A stretch of DNA of 64,000 nt from NCBI GenBank assembly GCA_030180135.1, contig CM058237.1:41251126-41315125 (forward strand). The letters are read 5' to 3'. Of the stretch, positions 54,561 through 64,000 are shown one piece after another. The translations under genes and the position numbers were made by a program. Source of the DNA: Orychophragmus violaceus. Lineage: Eukaryota > Streptophyta > Magnoliopsida > Brassicales > Brassicaceae. Position 1 is the first letter of the stretch; every line of letters begins with the position of its first letter. The notes under the pieces were generated by a model. It ran no database searches. It was not told the origin of the DNA and was given only the letters and a program-made list of their open reading frames with translations.

Positions 54561-55715
54561 TATAAGAAATAAAGGTTCTTCTATCTAAAATCCATATGAG
54601 TAAAACCCAACAAACTTTCTAATTAAATCATTACATGGTCCTAAATTTGAGCTGTATTGTGATCTATTGAACATTATATGAAGACCGAGATGCGAGTTGA
54701 CCATCTCGCAAAACATAATACAAAAGGAGTTAGTATTCTGAAAAGGTTGACTAAAACAGATAAGAGATCAATGAATTACATGCTTGCGGATCAGAACTTA
54801 GACAAACAGTGTCTATTTCTAAGTGGAGTAATATGCGATATGATTACAAGGAGATTAGAAAAATGGTGTCTACAACCAGGATACATAAGGAAAAAAGTAA
54901 TTGGTTTAGAACAAGGAAATGACTACTTACATAAGCTATCGGAAGCTAAAGAAGTGAGTCATGTTCTGTAAAGTCGATTGGTGCATCGAACAAAACAGGC
55001 GATTGACATATCCATAAAAGTATAAGTACCTAGAGTCAAGGTATGAGCTTAGATAATAGGGAAAAAAAACGTAGAAACTTTTTTTAAAACAAAGAAACTT
55101 AGCTTAAAAGGGTTCTCTGAAAGGATGAGGCGAATCAATCTGAACTTCAACGACACCTAAAAAGAAACAAAGCAAGTCGGGTTAAGTTTTTCTTCAGTGA
55201 TTTGTAGACAAAGAACTTTGTGAATAAGGATAATGCTACTTATCTGAGTTCACCAAAGTTCTCGGGGAAGGTCGAATTTGCTAAAGTCGCGGTTAAGCTA
55301 CATGATTTCCTGCAAAACAAAACAAGGTGAGTTAGGGTTTTATAAAGATTATGTAGACAAAACATCATAAGTAAAGATAAAGAGACTTATCTGATCCTAT
55401 TGAAGCCATGGTGAAGGTGGGGTTCAAAGGCGAACCGAAACACCAAGAAAGACATAATGAAGCTTTCACAAGTTAAAGTAAAAATCGAAATAGAAAAGGT
55501 CGGATCATGTACTTCATGGGATATGCGGCTGGAGAAATCAGTTGTAGAAGCTTTGACAGCGAAGCTTACAAAACTTGCAAAAATGGGAATCTCAAATTAA
55601 AGCTCAAAGGAAGAAAAGGGCCTTGGTCGAGATATGAAAGCTAACAACGACCAAGATATAAGGTGTAAACGCGATTTCATAACACAAGGATAATCGGCGA
55701 TAAAACGCCTAAGCA

Positions 55716-55717
<2 letters not shown>
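54561..55717. other. No recognised gene
   Basis: A 97-codon plus-strand frame (54678-54971) shows no known motif and follows directly on the Copia remnant, so may be its 3' part. The rest is AT-rich non-coding sequence. Confidence 0.35.

Positions 55718-55772
<55 letters not shown>
55718..55772. repeat. (GA)n microsatellite
   Basis: About 27 uninterrupted GA units. Open frames across it encode only Ser-Leu or Arg-Glu runs and are not genes. Confidence 0.97.
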
Positions 55773-55773
<1 letters not shown>

Positions 55774-56333
55774 AACATGGACAAAGGAGATGAGAGAGAG
55801 GAAGCCGAAGAGTTTCGGCAAGGAAGGAGAAGATAAGATCTCAGTTGGGCCAATAATTTCTTTCGCAAGCCCAATAGAAATTCGTCTTGGCCAAAAGTCA
55901 AGGGGAAGCAAAATTTGGCACTTGGGCCAAGCCGAGTTATGTGAGACAAAATGGATTGGGCTTAGATCAGAAATATTAGATGAAAATTTCTTTCTGATGT
56001 GCTGCTTTTAGACTGAAATCTGATCTTCTCGGCTAAAGTTGAAGTGGAGATTTATGGGATTATGACTAATCATGAACTCTTAATTGAATTAGGAATGAAC
56101 TTTGGGTAAGGATGCAACAAAGATAAGATTGGATTGAAGATAAAATAGTGTAAATAGGATTACGAGAATCTTATGTTAGATATCTTAATAGGATTATGAA
56201 GTCTTAGAAGTCAATGTATATAGATATCAATAGTTAACTTGGTGATTTACAGACTTACATTGTTTCATATTCTTAAACTCTTTGAGCTAAGGTTATAAAT
56301 CTTACTTAACAAAGTTATTATATTTCTTTCTCG
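55773..56333. other. No gene seen
   Basis: Non-coding sequence with GGGCC-type words (55838-55930) reminiscent of LTRs, but no ends could be paired. Confidence 0.35.
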
Positions 56334-56440
56334 CACTACAAGAAAATGTCACATAGATAGCATTAGTAAAACGCTATGATATGATAGCATAGCATTATGG
56401 TGAACGCTTTATCTTCGCCCGTCATAGTAGGTTTAACATT
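56334..56440 (+). mobile_element. CACTA transposon terminus, truncated
   Basis: CACTACAAGAAAATGTC is the classic CACTA/Spm end in Brassicaceae. It is followed by subterminal ATAGCATT/CGCTATGAT-type repeats to about 56410. No matching TTTTCTTGTAGTG end was found to the right, so only one end is present. Confidence 0.7.
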
Positions 56441-56936
56441 GTTGATTCAGAGAACCACAACAATCAATTCAATAAACTGATCTAAAATTAAGTGACTTGA
56501 ATAATACAAATGAAAGGACTAAAAGGCAATAACGAAAGGGACCGGAAAATCTAGTCTTTATTAGATTGGCTGGTCAAAATCGATTGATCTCTCTGCCTAG
56601 GATTTGAGTACAATGTGTGAACTTAGTTTTTTCCTGCGCAGGGGAAGGATATTTATATCAGGAGAATTAGGGTTTATTAGGGTTTATTCCCATACAGTAA
56701 TGTAAAATCCGGAAAACATATATCTTCTTTCCATTTAAAAGATTTGTATTTATCGTCTTCCATTTTGAAAATATGTTAATTTTCCATTAACACATTTTTC
56801 GATTTGATGAAGGTCGGCTAGGACGTCGTCGATCTACTCCGTGTTGGGTCGACTTCTTCTCACTTAGGCTAGATCCTTGATGGGTCGTTCAACTATTGGA
56901 CTGGGCTAAAGAGGGATGCTAAACCCACCTCCAACA
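56440..56936 (+). repeat. Candidate LTR at the start of the right repeat copy
   Basis: It starts TGTTGATTCAG and ends CCTCCAACA (497 bp), and contains a TATTTATA-like box near 56650 and two AGGGTTTA motifs. The part after 56731 recurs at 1-205. No convincing primer-binding site follows (a C run instead). Confidence 0.35.
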
Positions 56937-57351
56937 CTAAGCCCCCCCCCCCCCCCAGTTCGGCGTACTGAGTAAAACTTGAGTCGGCGAATTTAATTGT
57001 GGCTCCGCCCAATTAGCTGAATCATCGCGAGTTAAGATCCATAATTTGATTCGTCGATTTTTCTTCCATGTGGCTATCGGCATTTCTGCATACTTGACAC
57101 GCTTTTTTGCAGCCAATGACATTTGGACACGTGTGGCGGGAAGTCGCAGCGTCACGCCCGTTGATAGGTAAAGTTGCGTCCCTTGGAAGACTCACACTTC
57201 TTCACTTCTAGAATTACAGCTTTTACTCCTCACTTTTTTATCATTCGCTATCAGAAGTAAGTTTCAAGTACCTTCTTTTCTAACTTCTCATTTCTTTTAT
57301 CTCTCTCGTGTTCCCTTTACTTTTTTACTTTTTGCCGACCTTCCTACCAAT

Positions 57352-57995
57352 ATGCGTATATGTGTTGAATCTAGTGAAGAGTGGGCCAACTTCATAAGCG
57401 TTGGTGTATTTGAAGGAGATAGTGCTCCCTCTTCTTATTTGTCTCGTAGCTGGGACTATGTTGGTCTCGCGCAAGAGTTATCTCGTCTGAAAGAGTATCT
57501 CTTCGTGATAACACTGCCGATCATTCTGACGAACATGTTCCCCTTGGCTTAAGGGCGGCATCTCAGGACCGAGGTAAAAATCAAGGAGTGCATAAGGGAA
57601 AGGAGAAAGAGACAGCTCCTTTGCGCGTTTTCGATAATGACTTCGGTGTTTTGCCGACCTTATCTAATGAGGATTCCTTGGATTCATTGAAGACCCTTCC
57701 CGGGTGCGGGGCGTAGAATTCCTCTTGCCTTCTTCCTTGCAGTGGCCTTGGGATATTCCTCCAAACTTTGCATGTCTTTATGAATCGTTCTTTTGTTCTG
57801 CCAACCTTCGCCGCTGCCAAAGGAGTTGTTGATTTTTGTGCGAGGTTTGAAATCGCTTTCACTCAGCTTAACATTGCCGGCATAATTAACATAACCAGCC
57901 TTCTCGAGCTCGCCACATCTCTCGTCATTCCGCTGACGGTCAATTTGTTCGAGTGCTTCGGCCAGCTGAATATTATGAAGACAGAGCCGACGTGA
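57352..57995 (+). pseudogene. Broken plant gypsy-type ORF (PF04195-like), right copy
   Basis: Same as 611-1256, but a 1-bp deletion after SRLK shifts the frame to a stop at 57552, and a G is lost in the GCGG stretch near 57710. The C-terminal piece (57768-57995) remains open. Confidence 0.5.
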
Positions 57996-58879
57996 ATTAA
58001 GGTTCATTTACGGCCGCATTAAAAGTTTCGATCTGGTGTTAAACCCAGAAAAATTCACGGTTGCCAGAGGAAGTATTTCATTGTTAGGGTTTACAAATTA
58101 CCGTTTCCTGATCCGCAGCCTTATTTGTCAACAAGTGTAATCTCTCCGTTGGTAGTTGACCAATCGGTTAACTATTAGTACTTTTTCTTCTCTTTGAATC
58201 TAACTGATATTCTTCTTTGAATCAATTCGTAACAATAAGAGAAAAAAGAAAAAAATTCAGAAATCAACAAGAGCGAAGGTAAGCTCACTTGTTTTTCTTG
58301 TTTAGGTATCAGATTCATGCAAAATCTGATGACCAAGTTCTGAAAACTTTTTGCCGACGAATCAGATGTGGAAAACAAGGAAAACCATTCCCAGCATGGT
58401 GATCGATCCTAAGAAGAGTTTTAAACCTTCTGGAAGTAGCAAGGAAAAGTCTAATCGATTTGCGGCTACCAAGCATGCCGTTTCCACTAGATCACATTCT
58501 GAGGGGAGAAGACCTGACCTCCAATGACACTGATAAGTAAAGGGCCGAGGAGGTCAAAAGGCACTCGTCTAAGCCCAAGTCGAAGAGGCGGCCGATGGCA
58601 GCGACGCTTCGAAGAAAAGATGTGGGACTACGTCTATTGATGGCGAGCTAGATGATCCTTCTTACTAGTTGTTCCAGAAATCTACAAAGTCTTCGGCTCC
58701 GGTTGAGAAAACTTTTTCAACCAACCAGAGAATCCCCCCTCTTTCTATTTTTCAGCAAATTCCGACCTGCTAGGGAAAATAAGCGACCTTTGGAGGACAC
58801 AAGTCATTCTGAGAGTTAGAGGGCGAATAAGCGTCTAAAGGTCGTCGATTCTTCGCAGAGCTGGAGGACCTGATCTTTC

Positions 58880-59845
58880 GTGCTTCAAGATAAAAATCGT
58901 AAGGCCCCAGACAAATTTTATTGTGGGGAGTTGGTCCAAAATATCTTCTTTGACGACACTCTGCCATGTCTGGTGGATCAAATTTACAAGCCGGATGTGT
59001 ACTGCAACATCTCTCAGTACCTCGTCAATGTGGGTATCTATGTTTTGTTTTGTTTGGTATTCTTTCTTCTATTCTGATAGTATTCATTACACAGGGGGCC
59101 TCTGTGACGAACTCATATATCTTTGATATGAATCGGCAATTATCGAAGAAAGGCGTCAAGGTCAAAGAAGAGCTTGTCAAAAACACGAGGATTTGGAGAA
59201 GTTTCGCCTTTCTGCCGAGATCTCTCGAGTTAGTGAGGCGAACTTTAAGAGTCATATTGCTTCTCTGTCCTGAGAGTTTGAGCTGCTCGAGACTCATAAA
59301 AAGGAGCTCGAAGGTTGCAAAGAGAAGTTGACAGTCGAGTTGGCACAAGAAAAACTTTGACGTCTCGAAGAGGTGAAGAACGAGCGGATATTTCAATGTT
59401 GGAGCTCTGTGAAACCCTCAACGCTCGTCGTATCTTGTCTACCAAGTACGAGTATCGCCTGCGAGAGTTTAATGAGACGTTTGTCATGAAGGAATGCTTG
59501 AGTCAGTACTCTGGGACCCTGGATTATCTTCAAGTACTCCGAGACGAGAAGAGGGTGCCTATTCTGGACGAGGTCTTTGGAGAGCTTGAGGAGAAAAAGA
59601 AACAGTGGCTGTGGAGATTGATCGGATCAATGCTCCAGAAATAAGCGATGGTTTCTTTGTGAACTCACCGGTCCCGAGCAGAGTGTGCGATCTTATCCTC
59701 CTTCTCGTATTCCCTTTCAGCCTCAGTCTTTCGTTCTGTAAACCGACGGTGTGGTCCCATTTAAGGAGTTTGGAACTAACTTCGATGCGATGTTGAAAGA
59801 TGTGGTTGAGACGCTACAGAGCCCTGAGGATGCTCAGCTTGCGGT
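58880..59845 (+). pseudogene. Broken coiled-coil region, right copy
   Basis: Counterpart of 2145-3110, with the same stops; only three substitutions were seen before 59098 and none after. Confidence 0.45.
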
Positions 59846-60952
59846 GATGGGAATTTCTTTGTCATTACCCATTTTGTAGAAATTATTTGGGGCGACAATG
59901 TCCCCCTTTTTTATTCTCTCTGAATCTCTTTTGCAATGTTTCTTAGCTATATTCTGATCACATGAAGGCATAAAATAATTTTTCTTGGACTGAAATTTTT
60001 TCTTTAAAATCGGCGAGCTTACGAACTTATTGCAGTAATTCGGTGAATAATGCTTTTTTAGTGAAGGCTAACTTCGCGTGTGAGAAATTGTTTTGTTTTT
60101 ATTATGGGTAAAAAATTCGAGATTTCTTATAAGTGAAGGTAGGCATCTCGTTGTCTGTCGTAAAATGATCTCAGACTCGTTCTCCGAGTGAATACTCGAC
60201 TCTTTGAGTAAGAGCTCGTCTTTGGTTCGTGAGGGAAGGGTCCGTTTGTCGAATAATTCGGTTGTTAGTTTTTTTTCCGAATCCTTCGAAGGATTTGACG
60301 AAAAAGATTTTAACCTTTGCTTTTGAAAATTTACCTTAGAGCTCGGCTTTACGAGTATTTTCTTAGTAATAGCACGACCCGTGATTGTACCTTGAAAAAG
60401 GGTTTAGTTTTTATTACGCAAGTGAAGACTTAGTTTTGATTTAGCGAGCAAGACTCGGAATAAGTTCTTATATCCATAACGCAGAATTAGCTATGCGAGA
60501 CAAGTCGGCATATGTAGTCCGTTTGAGTTAGGGAGCGGGGGCGATTCCCGGATTTTCATTGTGCCGATATGATTTAGATTGGAATCCTCTTCATATGGTA
60601 AAGGTAAATGTTCTGGCACGGTGATGTGCAAATTTGATTGAGTCAAGCATCTAGCCAGGATGCCGACTTTGTTTGAGACAAGAGTTTGTTTTTAAACAAA
60701 AGTATGTTTTTATTGATTTATGGCTACATTCTGGGAAGAGTTGCCTACGTACATCGGAGATGAGGATCAAGTCGTTCGTAGTTCATATTACACAGGGTAA
60801 TAGTCTTTTTGGCGCAAAAAACCATAAAAACGAGCTCGGCCGGGATGCCTCAGCGTTAACGAGTCTAGGTCTGGTCCTCCCAAGGTGCTTCCACTTCCCT
60901 TGGGAGCTTTTCGTATAGTGGGTGGACTTGGTACGATATTCTTTTTCCCTTT
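59846..60952. other. Non-coding, right copy
   Basis: Counterpart of 3111-4217; no difference seen. Confidence 0.5.
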
Positions 60953-61301
60953 TTACTCAGGGGGGTGACAGAGTTTTCGATTCACTGATGAAACATAGCC
61001 TCTGAGCGTGTGGACTCCGTTTGGAGTTGGGAATTTCATGCATTGATGGTATGTCGAGGTGACTGCCTTCATGGCATGTAGCCAAGGTGTTCCCAAAATA
61101 GCATTGTAAATAGCTGGCGTGTCGAGGATGACGAACTTTGTCATAGTTGCCATTCGACTGAAGTAAATTGGCAGCTTCATTGTGCATACCGTCATGGTCT
61201 GATTACCAGTGAATCCGGTAAGTTGTTTCACCTTTGGTTTGACTTGAAAGTTTTTGAATTCTGCTTTTTCGAGTGCTTTTTGAAAATCACATCTACCGAG
61301 C
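60953..61301 (-). pseudogene. Ty3/gypsy protease/RT-linker remnant, right copy
   Basis: Identical in product to 4218-4566, including the abrupt head-to-head junction with integrase. Confidence 0.7.
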
Positions 61302-62070
61302 TTCCTCGAATACAACGAGGACATGACTCTATCTTCGTAGTCGTTGATCGCTTCTCCAAGATGACACACTTTGTGCCTTGTAAGAAGACCAGAGTGGCCG
61401 CAAACATTGCTGTTCTTTTCTTCCGCGAGATATATCGTTTACATGGTCTCCCTCTTTCGATTGTCTCTGACCTTGATACAAGGTTTTTGAGTCACTTTTG
61501 GAGATCTATTTGGAAGCTTTTAGGAACAAGTTTGGATATGAGTACCTCGTGTCATCCTCAGTCGGATGGCCAAGCTGAGGTTACAAACAGAGCATTGGGG
61601 AACATGCTTTTTTGTCTTGTGGGAGACAATATCAAGTCCTGGGATGCAAAACTTGGACAAGCTGAATTCGCGCATAATCACGCATTGAATCGCATTCTTG
61701 GATCGTGTCCATTTCGGGTCATATACGGTCTCATTGCTCGTTGTCCGTTAGACCTTACTGTTGTCCCTGATCGTTAACGCTTTCATAGGAATGTTGTTCA
61801 ATTCATCGCGAGGTTAAGCACCTTTTGGAGTCGACTGCAGCTAAGTACAAAGTAAATGCCGATGCTAAACGTAGTGAGGTCATTTTTGAACCAGGTGATC
61901 TCGTGTGGGTTTATCTTACTAAGGACAGGTTACCATTTCACGAATATAACAAGTTGAAGTCAGTGAAGATTGGCCCTGTGGAGATTGTCAAGCGCATTAA
62001 CCCAAACACGTATCAGGTTAACTTCTGGTGCATCTTTAGACCTCGGATGTCTTTAATGTCAAGCACTTGA
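61295..62070 (+). pseudogene. Ty3/gypsy integrase remnant, right copy
   Basis: Identical in product to 4560-5335: core frame stopping at 61777 and C-terminal frame at 61825-62070. Confidence 0.85.
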
Positions 62071-62667
62071 CACCTTTTTAGAGATAATGACGATTCTGCT
62101 TCGTGGACGAAGCCTTTCTCACCAAGACCAGATGCCGCATACATTTATCTATTGGGCTTTTGTTATTATTTATTAGCTAAGTATTTTCTTTTATTCTGGT
62201 TTTAGATAATTTCAAATCTTGTGTTGGCTTTCATGTGTTTATAATCTCGTCAAGCTTTGAAACGAGATTCACGTTATTATTAATTCATAGCAGTTTTACA
62301 AAGAACTTTCTAAGTACTGCAAGGAGTATTTGCCTCTTGATCTCGTTTCTCATCGAATCGTGATCACCCTTCGGTCTCGTTTCTCTCTTCCGCTCTCTAT
62401 CATTGGATTTATACACTTAACTATGTTTTCCATTATTTTTTATTATGTGAATATCTACTTTGTTGTTAAATTATTTTTTTAATACCATATTTTACAATTT
62501 GATTGACCAAGTGACTTTTGCTTTATTATATAAACGATAAGAGACTACTAACACCAATTTGGTTATGTACAATCATGTTCAGTTTGCAAATTGAGTCCCG
62601 TAATAAGAACATAACCATAAACCCAAAAAATAATGTATGTAAAGAAATTTTAGAATAGAGGTGGATG

Positions 62668-63297
62668 TAGCCCTGGGCATTCGGTTCCTCGGTTCGGATC
62701 CAGACAGGAACCGATCGGATCCGGGTATGTCGGATATTGAGATTTAGCATCCAATCGGTTCATATAGAGGTCAGGGTTCGGAATCTGTCGGTTCCGGATC
62801 GGTTCGGATCCAATAGTTTAGGAACCGTGAAATACCCGATTAAATTTGGATCTTAAAATGATCGGTTATTCGGGGTACCCGAATATCCGTTTTTACCCGA
62901 ATATCCGTTTTGGACCCGGATAAAATAGATTTTTGCGTATCCGAATATCCGTTTTGTACCCGAATATCCGTTTTGTACCCGTATAAACCGGATATTTGGG
63001 TATCCGAATACCCGTTTAGTACCCGAATATCCATTTCGTACCCAGATAGTTTCTAATTCCTAATTGATGGTCGGTTTAGTTCTGGTTTGGGTTAAACCCT
63101 AATTTCTAATTCGATTCTATCGGTTCTTTAATTCGGATCCGGATAGGAACCGAAACCGAACCGGAACCGGAACCGACGGTTCCAAAATTAGAGGATCCAT
63201 CGGTTATTTAGGGTGGAACCGGATCCGAACCAGAACCGGATTTTTCGGGTCGGATCCGGTTTGGTTATTCGGTTCCGGTTTTTTTTGCCTAGAGCTA
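62668..63297. mobile_element. hAT-type MITE (630 bp), right copy
   Basis: Same ends and same GGTGGATG target duplication (62660-62667 and 63298-63305) as the left copy. One substitution near 63261 and a one-base shorter T run distinguish it. Confidence 0.88.
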
Positions 63298-63305
63298 GGT
63301 GGATG

Positions 63306-64000
63306 TATGTTGGAAACTTGGAATGGTGGTGTGAAGGGTGAAACATATTTTTTGTCGTCAATCAAATTGTATTATCGGCCCATTGGGCAGCATAAAAAAA
63401 TTGTACAAGTGCAGGATTTAAATTAAAAAACAGCAAATGGGCTTAAGGCCCAGTACAACAACGCGGAATAATTTTTGTCGAGTCACCGAAATGTGTCCAT
63501 CTCCAAACATCGATGTAGGCCACGTGGTGCGCAGATAGAAGACGGGACATGCAAATAGCTGACGACTTTTCCGGATGCTATGTTTCGCCGCTACACCATC
63601 AATTTCCTGTCGATCGAATCCATCAAACCTACTCAAGACACTACATCAAAGAAAAAGCTTTACATGCTTCACGACTTGGACCGAACCTTGCGCTTCATAG
63701 CTGTTGAATCTAACGCAGGATTCTAACACAATTACCATAGAGTTCCGTCGGACTTGTTCAACTCGATCGGGCAGTGGATACACCGACCAAAATTGCACGG
63801 CAAGGAGAGGTGAAGAGAGAAAGCAGTCATCGGCGTCTCGGGGGGGGGGAGCGCCGTGGAATCGAATCGATGCGATTCGAAAAAGGAATCGAAGGGTCTG
63901 AATAAAAACATAGATAACAGAAACGATTTTAATCGGAGAGAGAGTCTGGGATAAACCGGAAGCTAACGTCCGATATTAATCAGAACTTTATTGGTGGTGA
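63306..64000. other. Non-coding, right copy, truncated by the window end
   Basis: Counterpart of 6572-7266, with small homopolymer differences (for example 10 versus 9 G). No gene seen. Confidence 0.4.

Larger units (their letters stand above)
56732..64000. repeat. Right copy of the direct repeat of at least 7.27 kb
   Basis: It is colinear with 1-7266. By eye there are about 40 substitutions and about 8 indels before 59098, then no difference until about 63261, then a few single-base and homopolymer changes. The copy runs out of the window. Confidence 0.95.

Noticed and set aside
55597..55949. Ser-Leu-repeat frames
   Set aside because: Product of the GA microsatellite.
56660..56700. Telomere-like AGGGTTTA repeats
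   Set aside because: Only two irregular copies; at most a telo-box-like promoter motif in a candidate LTR.

Overview
This is nuclear DNA of a flowering plant, almost certainly from the Brassicaceae. The one intact host gene, a 704-codon pentatricopeptide-repeat (PPR) gene with a 62-bp intron, reads as an ortholog of Arabidopsis thaliana EMB3141 (AT5G50390). The captured gene pieces and transposon families are also of Brassicaceae type. Nearly everything else is mobile DNA, as in a pericentromeric or gene-poor region. Family names are from memory and by-eye reading; no database search was run.

Layout. 1-7266: left copy of a direct repeat that recurs at 56732-64000. It holds broken Ty3/gypsy coding pieces and a complete hAT-type MITE. 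7435-12994 and 18188-19207: two facing gypsy gag remnants separated by a Copia LTR remnant. 13000-18182: a complete gag-only LTR element with 5-bp target duplications (TCAAC). 19459-19726: Stowaway MITE. 19915-20825: Sadhu-like retroposon just upstream of the PPR gene. 21307-23483: PPR gene. 23640-24880: LINE remnant. 24884-27395: Athila-like remnant. 28870-30560: AT-rich, diverged tandem repeats. 31212-53129: a gypsy element carrying three nested insertions. 53130-56333: Copia remnant and unassigned DNA with a GA microsatellite. 56334-56440: a CACTA terminus. Then the right copy of the direct repeat.

The nest at 31-53 kb can be read in order. A gypsy element landed first. A Helitron (31574-34876) entered its 5' LTR between A and T. 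A Copia element (36156-50040, target duplication CAAAT) entered its gag frame. A second Copia (42869-48956, target duplication GATCG) entered the leader of the first. The Helitron carries pieces of five unrelated host genes, all on the plus strand: a START/polyketide-cyclase-like gene, a GAT1_2.1-like amidotransferase, poly(ADP-ribose) glycohydrolase, GPN3 GTPase and a PLAC8 protein.

The least explained signals are: five copies of a paired box with exactly 21 bp between cores inside the gag-only element; the hairpin repeat that differs in number (3 versus 5) between its LTRs; the Helitron gene mosaic; and the step in divergence between the two copies of the edge repeat (about 2% over 2.36 kb, then none seen over about 4.1 kb). 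Only the PPR gene looks functional. The outer Copia polyprotein is open except for one nonsense codon.
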